Positions 50,250 through 56,927 of a stretch of DNA of 64,000 nt are shown here, one piece after another. The stretch is from an uncultured Roseburia sp. Its GTDB lineage: Bacteria > Bacillota > Clostridia > Lachnospirales > Lachnospiraceae. Position 1 is the first letter of the stretch. Each line of letters opens with the position of its first letter. The stretch lies in the NCBI GenBank assembly GCA_947642555.1, contig CANRSX010000016.1:35409-99408 (forward strand), written 5' to 3'. The notes beneath the pieces were generated by a model. It was given only the letters and a program-made list of their open reading frames with translations. It searched no databases and was not told the origin of the DNA. The translations under genes and the position numbers were made by a program.

Positions 50250-50630
50250 TTAAAGTTCAGCCAGGTTCCGCACCACCCCGAATGCCACGAGCAGCGCGAT
50301 ACACACATATAGCATCACGGTACGGATCCGTCCCAGGCTCCACCGCCCGTCCTTCACATAGCCCGCCAGGTATGTGGCAAAAATCACCGCCAGCACCGGC
50401 GAGAGCACAAACAGCATGGGATTGCTCCAGAACGCCTCAGAAAAATCCAGCCGGAGCAGGGCCACGCACATCCGCGTGACGCCGCAGCCCGGGCATTTAA
50501 ATCCGGTGACCCGGTAAAAGACACAGGGCACCGCGAGCCCCGTATAAGCGACAAACGCCCCGTACAGGCAGCCCGCTGCCAGTACGAGGGCGGTATATCG
50601 CAGCACCCGGTACAGTCTCTTTTTTCGCAT
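50250..50630 (-). CDS. DUF2752 membrane protein
   Basis: 126 residues from ATG 50630, which overlaps the stop of the DUF4234 gene by one base (TAATG). The family signature is FKCPGCGVTRMCVALLRLDF, with the CPGCGxTR motif, followed by FWSNPMLFVLSP; three to four membrane helices. Function of the family is unknown; it is often next to TM2, DUF4234 or CD225-type small membrane proteins, as here. Confidence 0.88.
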   Translation of the reverse strand: MRKKRLYRVLRYTALVLAAGCLYGAFVAYTGLAVPCVFYRVTGFKCPGCGVTRMCVALLRLDFSEAFWSNPMLFVLSPVLAVIFATYLAGYVKDGRWSLGRIRTVMLYVCIALLVAFGVVRNLAEL

Positions 50631-50971
50631 TATGCCAGGTTGTTCAGCTCGTTCTGCATCAGCGCCCACGCGATGATCGAGAACCCGAACAGCGTCAGGA
50701 TCAGGTACAGCACCCCGTTATTGCCCGAGGGCAGTCCGCGGTTCATCTTCGCCCGGTCGATCTTCTCTCCCTGCTTATATGCCCAGTATATCCCGTAAAT
50801 ATTACAGGTAATAATCGTGAGCACCAGCGCCATTCCGCCGGATGTGCCGTAGGCGTCCCCTGAAATCCGGTTCGTGTCATCGGAAAGGCAGACGAACCAG
50901 TACAGGCCGTAAATGCCGCAGGTCACGATGGATAAAATGATACATACCGCAATGTTTCTCTGTTGAATCAT
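50630..50971 (-). CDS. DUF4234 small membrane protein
   Basis: 113 residues from ATG 50971 (GGAGG about 9 bases upstream). Repeated pattern of the family: NIAVCIILSIVTCGIYGLYWFVCLSDD and a second ITCNIYGIYWAYKQGEKI, seen as CGIYGLYWF and CNIYGIYWAY, with a final amphipathic helix. Function unknown. Translationally coupled to the DUF2752 gene. Confidence 0.88.
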   Translation of the reverse strand: MIQQRNIAVCIILSIVTCGIYGLYWFVCLSDDTNRISGDAYGTSGGMALVLTIITCNIYGIYWAYKQGEKIDRAKMNRGLPSGNNGVLYLILTLFGFSIIAWALMQNELNNLA

Positions 50972-51016
50972 AACAACGCTCCTCCTGTCATTGATCTCGC
51001 AGTACAGCATACTGTC

Positions 51017-51052
51017 ACATATTATTATAATATGTCTGCCTCCCGATGTCTA
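51017..51052 (-). promoter_or_regulatory. Promoter with a 19-bp palindrome over the -10 of the DUF4234 operon
   Basis: Minus strand TAGACA (51052-51047), 17-bp spacer, TATAAT (51029-51024). ACATATTAT-T-ATAATATGT (51017-51035) is a perfect palindrome centred in the -10 region, a good site for a dimeric repressor. Confidence 0.6.
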
Positions 51053-51132
51053 TAGCCATTTTTCTGTGAAAACCGGTTATCAGCGGAACGGGAATGCTTA
51101 TCATGAAAGGGCGTTGTATCATCCGGCTGCCG

Positions 51133-52347
51133 TCACATCCCCTCCGGCAGATCCGGATTATCCGAAAAATGCTTCAGGATCACAATCGGATCCGTTTTCG
51201 AGGGGTTCGAGACGGTGACGCCTTCCTTTGCCGCCCGCTCCGTCACGAAATATTCGTCGTGCGTCAGCTCCCCGTAACGGATCAGCGCCGGGGATTCCAG
51301 GTCATGCCCGCCGAAGGTTCCGTGGCCCTCGATGCAGATCATGCCGTAGGGCGCGCCGTCCCGGATTGTAACAGTACGGCCCGGCAGCACGGTCAGGCGC
51401 TTTGCGCTGACGCTTTTACATTTGTAGCATATCCATTCCTCAACATAGCCCTCCGCCCGCATCTCCTCTTCCGGTTTTACCGGAATCGGTTTCATAAAGC
51501 GGTGCTCATGGAACTGCGGATCCACATTCAGATCCCAGTCGATGACATCCAGCAGATATTCGTAATTGCCGATCTCCTCCTTTGGGGTATTCTTCCACAG
51601 CAGATCCTCCGTGACCACCTGGCCGTTTAAGAGCACGGACTGATACATGGCGTACACGTCGGACGCAAACTGCGGTTCGTAGGTGCAGAGACTGCCCGGC
51701 GCGTGCATGACTCCCGGCGGCACGTCGTAGCCGGTGTCTAACGTAAGCTTATAGGCCTGCGCCAGATCAAGGATATGATTGTCACCCTTTGTAAAATTCC
51801 GCAGTGCGCGAAGCACCTCATCCTTTGTCGTCTCCGGGGTAAACCCGAAAAAGGTAAAGGGAAACTCGCCGCCGTGATTATTCATCTGGGACGGGAAAAA
51901 ATACATCTCCGGCTTCCCGTCCACGCCGACGCGCTTTGCATGCTCATCGCGGTGATGAATATGGTGCGGAAGGGGCCCCGCATTGTCAAAAAACTTGGAG
52001 AACATCGCCCACCTGTGATATTTATTCCACAGGGCCTCTCCGATCAGTTCCGCCCCCAAAAGCTCCACCGCATCCCGCAGCAGCACCTTCTCCTTTCCCG
52101 CCTCGTCGACGACGATATAGCTCAGTCCCTCATCCTCCGGCGTCCCCGGGCCGTTTTCCGCCCAGGTCGTCGAGGAAAACCACCGCTCGTCGATCCCTCC
52201 CCGGGCACCTAAGATCTGATAATCATCCGGGTGAAGCCGGATGCGCTTCCCCGGGCGGCAGAATGATCGCGGTACCCATGCCGGCGCCAGCCGCAGCACG
52301 CCTCTCCCCTCTTCTACTGCCTGTTCCGCTAATTGTTTTATTCCCAT
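51133..52347 (-). CDS. Cupin-type sugar isomerase-like protein (mannose-6-phosphate/lyxose isomerase class)
   Basis: 404 residues from ATG 52347 (GAGGAGGA 8 bases upstream). Metal-binding cupin pattern: GPLPHHIHHRDEHA followed by GKPEMYFFP, giving two or three His and a Glu, then DVPPGVMHAPGS. This is the arrangement of type I phosphomannose isomerase-like and D-lyxose isomerase-like proteins, but the overall family is a less studied one. A second cupin half follows (VLPGRTVTIRDGAPYGMICIEGHGTFGGHDL). Co-oriented with a LacI-like gene 40 bases upstream, consistent with sugar catabolism. Confidence 0.7.
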   Translation of the reverse strand: MGIKQLAEQAVEEGRGVLRLAPAWVPRSFCRPGKRIRLHPDDYQILGARGGIDERWFSSTTWAENGPGTPEDEGLSYIVVDEAGKEKVLLRDAVELLGAELIGEALWNKYHRWAMFSKFFDNAGPLPHHIHHRDEHAKRVGVDGKPEMYFFPSQMNNHGGEFPFTFFGFTPETTKDEVLRALRNFTKGDNHILDLAQAYKLTLDTGYDVPPGVMHAPGSLCTYEPQFASDVYAMYQSVLLNGQVVTEDLLWKNTPKEEIGNYEYLLDVIDWDLNVDPQFHEHRFMKPIPVKPEEEMRAEGYVEEWICYKCKSVSAKRLTVLPGRTVTIRDGAPYGMICIEGHGTFGGHDLESPALIRYGELTHDEYFVTERAAKEGVTVSNPSKTDPIVILKHFSDNPDLPEGM

Positions 52348-52387
52348 AGCCGGTCTCCTCCTCATGCTGCCCGGCTTTTCTCTCACA

Positions 52388-53293
52388 CTACCAGCCGAAC
52401 AGCTCCCATTCACTCGATGCAAATTTATCCGTCGATTTCCGGACGATCAGATTACAGTCCAGCTCGACATATTTCATGTTTTCCTTCTTTTCTAATAACA
52501 TTTTCACGGCCTGACGCCCCATCTGATAAGTCGGTACATTGATCGTGCTTAAGGACGGCTCGATCATGGAGGAAACACTTAAATTATCCATCCCGATTAC
52601 CGCAAGATCATCCGGGATCGAAATTCCCAGTGTTTTCGCCGCCTTGATCGCGCCGACCGCCATCTGATCGTTTGCCGCGAAAATCCCATCGATCTCCGTA
52701 TTTCGCTCCAGCAGCCGCTTCGCCGCGATAAAACCGCTGTTTGGCGTAAAATCCCCGCTCTCCAGAAGCTCCTCCGAAAACGGGACATGGTATTCCGACA
52801 GCGCCCTTTTATATCCGTCCAGGCGCTTTAATGACAGCTGGTTATCCAGCTTTCCTGAAATATGCGCGATCTTTTTGCAGCCGTTTTTTAACAGAAGCGA
52901 GGTGGCCAGGTATGCGTTTTTTACATTGTCCACATAGATGCTTCCAAATCCAGGCGCCGTGGTCTTCCGCTCCAGCAGCACCACCGGAATGCCGGTGTCG
53001 ACGAACACGCTGCTCAAATACTGCATATACATGCTCTCCTTCTGAACCGGGCACATCGTATCGATGATCACGCCCGATAACGCCTGCTTCTGGATCAGTT
53101 CGACAAACTGCCGCTCTTTCCGGTAATCATAATTGGAATCACCGATCAGCATCACAAAGCCTTCCTCCGCGATCGTATCCGAAATCCCGCGCAGAAGATC
53201 CGAAAAAAAGGTACTCGCGATATGGGGCAGCACCACCGCAAGCACCCGCTTACTGATCTCCAAAGGCCTCATAGTAGTCATTCGTGTCCGCAC
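52388..53293 (-). CDS. LacI-family effector-binding domain protein lacking the helix-turn-helix
   Basis: Up to 301 residues; ATG 53281 or 53272 are other starts and no ribosome site is convincing. From residue about 16 it is a clear LacI/RbsB sugar-binding domain: VLAVVLPHIASTFFSDLLRGI, FGSIYVDNVKNAYLATSLLL, HISGKL, GIFAANDQMAVGAIKAAKTLG and IGMDNLSVSSMIEPSLSTINVP. The usual 55-60 residue DNA-binding headpiece is absent: an in-frame TGA lies just upstream and no reading frame in 53294-53450 encodes one. It may be a truncated repressor or a cytoplasmic sugar-responsive partner. A LacI-like GAACGTTTTC site lies at 53379-53388. Confidence 0.75.
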   Translation of the reverse strand: MRTRMTTMRPLEISKRVLAVVLPHIASTFFSDLLRGISDTIAEEGFVMLIGDSNYDYRKERQFVELIQKQALSGVIIDTMCPVQKESMYMQYLSSVFVDTGIPVVLLERKTTAPGFGSIYVDNVKNAYLATSLLLKNGCKKIAHISGKLDNQLSLKRLDGYKRALSEYHVPFSEELLESGDFTPNSGFIAAKRLLERNTEIDGIFAANDQMAVGAIKAAKTLGISIPDDLAVIGMDNLSVSSMIEPSLSTINVPTYQMGRQAVKMLLEKKENMKYVELDCNLIVRKSTDKFASSEWELFGW

Positions 53294-53432
53294 CGCCGCT
53301 GATCATCCATACATCCTTGTTCTTTTTTTATCAGCATATTTTTTGTGTTTTATGACATTATTTTCCGCCTATATTTACGAACGTTTTCTATTATTTGGTA
53401 TTTTATTGAAAAATATAGCCGGTTTTTTACAC

Positions 53433-53457
53433 AAAAAGAGCCCGGATTACCGGACTC
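53433..53457 (-). terminator. Terminator of spoVT
   Basis: GAGCCCGG (53438-53445), ATTA loop, CCGGACTC (53450-53457) with one G:T/A:C mismatch; on the minus strand followed by TTTTT. Confidence 0.7.
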
Positions 53458-53519
53458 TTGCGCCAAAGGCAGCCGCCTTTCTCCTGCATATTCTGTTTTC
53501 CTGCCGGAAGCGCAGCGGA

Positions 53520-54068
53520 CTACTGCTCCATCTGTCTCCCCAGAAACCCGGCGGCTGCTGCCACCAGCTTGCTTTCCGTCTCCCCCATCTTCTCCTTCTC
53601 ATCCCGGGAGCATAAGATCACCGCCCCGATGGCGTCCCCCTCGCAGATGATGGTGCTGACCGCCTGCTGGCTGAAATCGCCGGAATCGTCCATCGTCACG
53701 CGGATGAAGGATCCGTCCTCCTTCGTCGCCAGGAAATTTTTGCGCTCCCCGATGGCCTCCTCTAACTGGCCGCTGATGGGCTTTCCCTCAAAATCCCGTT
53801 TTCCGCCGCCAGACGCCGCCACCACGCGGTCACAGTCGGTGATTAAGACGAGATGTCCCGTGGTCTGCGCCAGGCTCTCCGAGTACTCCCCGGCGAACTG
53901 GCCAAGCTCCCCGATGGGAGAATATTTCTTGAGGATGATCTCACCCTCGCGGTCGGTAAAAATCTCTAGCGGGTCCCCCTCGCGGATCCTTAAGGTTCTC
54001 CGGATTTCCTTCGGCACTACAATTCTTCCAAGGTCGTCTATTCTTCTTACTATTCCTGTCGCTTTCAT
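53520..54068 (-). CDS. spoVT: Stage V sporulation protein T, AbrB-family forespore regulator
   Basis: 182 residues, normal length. N-terminal swapped-hairpin AbrB domain KATGIVRRIDDLGRIVVPKEIRRTLRIREGDPLEIF, best recognised by DDLGRIVVPKEIRRTL. Residues about 55-178 are the GAF-like domain with VAASGGGKRDFEGKPIS. SpoVT fine-tunes sigma-G dependent genes in the developing spore. ATG has GGAGGA 9 bases upstream. A forespore-type promoter lies at 54195-54167. Confidence 0.96.
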   Translation of the reverse strand: MKATGIVRRIDDLGRIVVPKEIRRTLRIREGDPLEIFTDREGEIILKKYSPIGELGQFAGEYSESLAQTTGHLVLITDCDRVVAASGGGKRDFEGKPISGQLEEAIGERKNFLATKEDGSFIRVTMDDSGDFSQQAVSTIICEGDAIGAVILCSRDEKEKMGETESKLVAAAAGFLGRQMEQ

Positions 54069-54166
54069 ACTAAAAAATTCCTCCGTTTATCCATACTGAT
54101 TCCACCGCATCCGCCAGCATTCGTCACTGCATGACGATTCCCGCGTCAGTCTGTGTGGTACAATTC

Positions 54167-54195
54167 TAGTATCTGTAAACGAAGGTATTTTATAC
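54167..54195 (-). promoter_or_regulatory. Sigma-G/sigma-F type promoter of spoVT
   Basis: Minus strand GTATA (54195-54191), 17 bases, GATACTA (54173-54167), close to the forespore consensus GTATA and CATACTA. SpoVT is sigma-G controlled in Bacillus. There is also a vegetative-like palindrome GGTATAAAATACC across the -35. Confidence 0.65.
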
Positions 54196-54277
54196 CTTGA
54201 TTTATTCAGGAACATGGGACAAAGCCCACAATTCGGAGTTCTGTCGATTTTAATTTCTTAAAAGTCAGAGGACTGAC

Positions 54278-54330
54278 TTGACAATCACCCTTCTGCGCAT
54301 TATGCTCGCTGTAACATTTCGCGGACATTT
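54278..54330 (+). promoter_or_regulatory. Promoter and ACATTT repeat operator of module 2 regulator gene
   Basis: TTGACA (54278-54283), 17-bp spacer, TATGCT (54301-54306). ACATTT occurs at 54314-54319 and 54325-54330, an 11-bp period, inside the larger string TGTAACATTTC. The same repeat pattern stands before the ABC gene of this module, so both are probably bound by the module's own regulator. Confidence 0.6.
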
Positions 54331-54368
54331 GTATGTTTATCTATGTAAAAAGGCAGAGGAGTGCGGAT

Positions 54369-55058
54369 ATGAAAAAGATTTTGCTGGTAGAGGATGACGA
54401 CCTGTTAAATAAAACGCTGACTTATAACCTGATCTCTGAGGGTTATGATACCGTATCAGCCCTGAATGCCGGCACAGCCGCCGGGTTACTGACGCAGACG
54501 GAATATGACCTGGTACTTCTGGACATCAACCTGCCGGATGGCAGCGGCTATGACCTGTGCAGGCTCATAAAGCCGGAGAACCCTGACACGCTGGTGATTT
54601 TCCTGACTGCCAATGACCAGGAGAGCGACCAGATCCGGGGATATGAAGCCGGGGCGGTGGATTATATCACCAAGCCTTTTTCCATCGGGGCGCTGCTGCG
54701 GAAAATACGGGCCATGTTCGCTATGCTGGAACACAGGGGGCTGGCAAAGGATTTCTATGATGACGGCAGGCTGTTTCTGGACTTTTCGGAGCAGAGCGCT
54801 GCGCTGAATGGAAAGACCCTCACCCTTTCCCCCATGGAATATAAGATGCTGTACCTGTTCTGCAAAAATCCAAAACAGATCCTGACCAGGCAGCGGCTTC
54901 TGGAACGGCTGTGGGATGCGGATGAAAACTATGTGGACGAACACACACTGACAACCTCCATCAGCCGTATCCGGGGCAAGATTGAGGCCGAGGGCGATAC
55001 TTATATCAAAACGATTTACGGAATCGGATATCAGTGGATGGGAGGCGGGAGAAAATGA
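54369..55058 (+). CDS. OmpR-family response regulator (module 2)
   Basis: 229 residues from ATG 54369 (GAGGAG 7 bases upstream). Receiver: LLVEDDDLLN acidic residues, phospho-acceptor Asp in LVLLDINLPDGSG, LTANDQ and YITKPFS switch residues. Output winged helix: LTLSPMEYKMLYLFCKNPKQILTRQRLLERLWD with the typical DEHTLTTSISRIRGKIE recognition helix and closing TIYGIGYQW. The stop overlaps the start of the kinase gene (ATGA). Confidence 0.95.
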   Translation: MKKILLVEDDDLLNKTLTYNLISEGYDTVSALNAGTAAGLLTQTEYDLVLLDINLPDGSGYDLCRLIKPENPDTLVIFLTANDQESDQIRGYEAGAVDYITKPFSIGALLRKIRAMFAMLEHRGLAKDFYDDGRLFLDFSEQSAALNGKTLTLSPMEYKMLYLFCKNPKQILTRQRLLERLWDADENYVDEHTLTTSISRIRGKIEAEGDTYIKTIYGIGYQWMGGGRK

Positions 55059-56086
55059 ATCTGGGGCGAATCTCTGTAAAAAGGATATTCCTGCTGATCA
55101 TCTGCGGTATGGCAGTTTCCATGCTGGCCATCTGCGCAGCTTTCTTTGCGGTGACAGGACAGATATGGGTGCTGGCCTTTGGCATGCTGCTGACACTCTG
55201 CGCCCTTGCATGGATGTTCCTTCTGACCAGTGCCTTTGGCAAACGGCTTTCTGTATTTACCGGGGAGCTGTGTCAGGCAATGGACCAGATGATAAACGGA
55301 AGCGGAGGGCCTGTGCCAGCCTGGGACAGCGAAACACTCTTTGCCCGTATCAGCTACCGTCTTTCGCGGCTGTATGGAATCATGCAGGAGAGCCGGAGGA
55401 AGGTGGATGAGGAACGACAGGAGCTGCAGACGCTGGTGTCGGATGTCTCCCATCAGGTGAAAACACCGGTAAGCAACCTCAAAATGGTGACGGACACGCT
55501 GCTTTCAAAGCCGGTCACAGAAGAAGAACAGCGGGAGTTCCTGAAAGGCATCCGGAATCAGACGGACAAGCTGGAGTTTCTTTTTCAGGCGCTTGTGAAA
55601 ACCTCCCGGCTGGAAACCGGGGCGATCCGGCTGGAAAAGAAAGACGCCCCGCTGATCGACACACTCGCAATAGCCTGCAGCGGTATCGTGTATGCGGCGG
55701 AAAAAAAGAATATATCCGTAACGGCGGACTGTCCGGAGGATCTGTGCCTTTCCCATGACAGCAGGTGGACGGCGGAAGCCATATTCAACCTGCTGGACAA
55801 TGCGGTGAAGTATACCCCGGCCGGAGGAGCCATCCGAATTTCCGTAGAACAATGGGAAATGTATGTAAAGCTTAGCGTGTCTGATACCGGCAAGGGTATC
55901 CCGGAGAGTAATCAGGCCGCTATTTTCCGGCGCTTCTATCGTGAGGAGGAAGTACACGGGCAGCAGGGCGTGGGCATCGGCCTGTATCTGACCCGCGAGA
56001 TCGTAACGAGGCAGGGCGGCTATATCAAAGTGGTTTCGGAGCCGGGCAAGGGTTCGGAATTTTCCATTATGCTCCCTACAAGATAA
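55055..56086 (+). CDS. Intramembrane-sensing type histidine kinase (BceS-like, module 2)
   Basis: 343 residues from ATG 55055. Two membrane helices at about residues 10-55 are separated by only a few residues (AVTGQIW), the hallmark of intramembrane-sensing kinases that read the state of a partner ABC transporter rather than a ligand. HisKA has His in SDVSHQVKTPVSNLKMV; N-box IFNLLDNAVKYTP; G1 VSDTGKGIP; G2 QGVGIGLYLTREI. It should signal with the ABC genes just downstream, as in BceRS-AB antimicrobial peptide resistance. Confidence 0.93.
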   Translation: MNLGRISVKRIFLLIICGMAVSMLAICAAFFAVTGQIWVLAFGMLLTLCALAWMFLLTSAFGKRLSVFTGELCQAMDQMINGSGGPVPAWDSETLFARISYRLSRLYGIMQESRRKVDEERQELQTLVSDVSHQVKTPVSNLKMVTDTLLSKPVTEEEQREFLKGIRNQTDKLEFLFQALVKTSRLETGAIRLEKKDAPLIDTLAIACSGIVYAAEKKNISVTADCPEDLCLSHDSRWTAEAIFNLLDNAVKYTPAGGAIRISVEQWEMYVKLSVSDTGKGIPESNQAAIFRRFYREEEVHGQQGVGIGLYLTREIVTRQGGYIKVVSEPGKGSEFSIMLPTR

Positions 56087-56092
56087 TTTTTT

Positions 56093-56172
56093 GAAATGTC
56101 CGAGTCTTGTAACATTTCAGCCGCATTTTTTATGCCGCCTCGGACATTTCTGTGACATTTGGGTTTTATAAT
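56093..56172 (+). promoter_or_regulatory. Regulatory region of module 2 ABC genes: ACATTT repeats, 12-bp inverted repeat, promoter
   Basis: ACATTT at 56112-56117, 56144-56149 and 56155-56160; the last two are 11 bp apart and end 6 bases before TATAAT (56167-56172). No -35 hexamer is seen, so activation through the repeats is likely. GAAATGTCCGAG (56093-56104) and CTCGGACATTTC (56139-56150) are perfect inverted copies, which could also form a hairpin after the kinase gene. Confidence 0.65.
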
Positions 56173-56225
56173 GTCCGAAGAACGAAGTTCAACAGGCAGA
56201 AATCCTTGAAAGGAGCGTTTGATTT

Positions 56226-56927
56226 ATGAATGTATTACAAACAATTGATTTGAAAAAGTTTTATGGCAGTGAGCCAAACATTACCCGCGCCCTGGATGGT
56301 GTCAGCCTCTCTGTGGAACAGGGGGAGTTTGTGGCAATCGTCGGAACATCCGGCAGCGGTAAATCCACCCTGCTTCACATGATGGGCGGGCTGGATACGC
56401 CCACGTCCGGCAATGTCATTGTCCGTGGGGATGAACTGGCAAAAAAGAATGACGAAGAACTGACCATCTTCCGCCGCCGCAACATCGGCTTTATCTTCCA
56501 GAACTATAACCTTGTCCCGATTCTGAATGTGTATGAGAACATTGTCCTGCCTGTGGAGCTGGACGGCGATGTGGCAGACAAGAAATTCATGGACGAGATC
56601 GTGAGGATGCTGGCGTTGGAAGATAAACTGCAGAATATGCCGAATAACCTTTCCGGCGGACAGCAGCAGCGTGTCGCCATTGCCCGGGCTCTCATCACCA
56701 AACCGGCCATCATCCTGGCCGATGAGCCCACCGGAAATCTGGATTCCAGGACCAGCGCCGATGTGCTGGGGCTTTTAAAGCGTACCAGTATGGAGTTTAA
56801 CCAGACCATTGTCATGATTACCCATAATAACGAGATTGCCCAGCTTGCTGACCGGATCATAAGGATTGAGGACGGCAGGATTGTGGAAAAATTGCCAGAA
56901 TCGCAATCAGGAGGTGGCAGGATATGA
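56226..56927 (+). CDS. ABC transporter ATPase, BceA/MacB type (module 2)
   Basis: 233 residues. Walker A VGTSGSGKSTLLHMMGGLD, Q-loop FIFQNYNLVPILNVYENI, signature NLSGGQQQRVAIARALITKP, Walker B ILADEPTGNLDSRTS, H-loop MITHNNEIA. AAGGAG lies upstream of the ATG. The stop overlaps the start of permease 1 (ATGA). Its near twin is the ATPase of module 1; both modules are thus variants of one theme. Confidence 0.95.
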   Translation: MNVLQTIDLKKFYGSEPNITRALDGVSLSVEQGEFVAIVGTSGSGKSTLLHMMGGLDTPTSGNVIVRGDELAKKNDEELTIFRRRNIGFIFQNYNLVPILNVYENIVLPVELDGDVADKKFMDEIVRMLALEDKLQNMPNNLSGGQQQRVAIARALITKPAIILADEPTGNLDSRTSADVLGLLKRTSMEFNQTIVMITHNNEIAQLADRIIRIEDGRIVEKLPESQSGGGRI

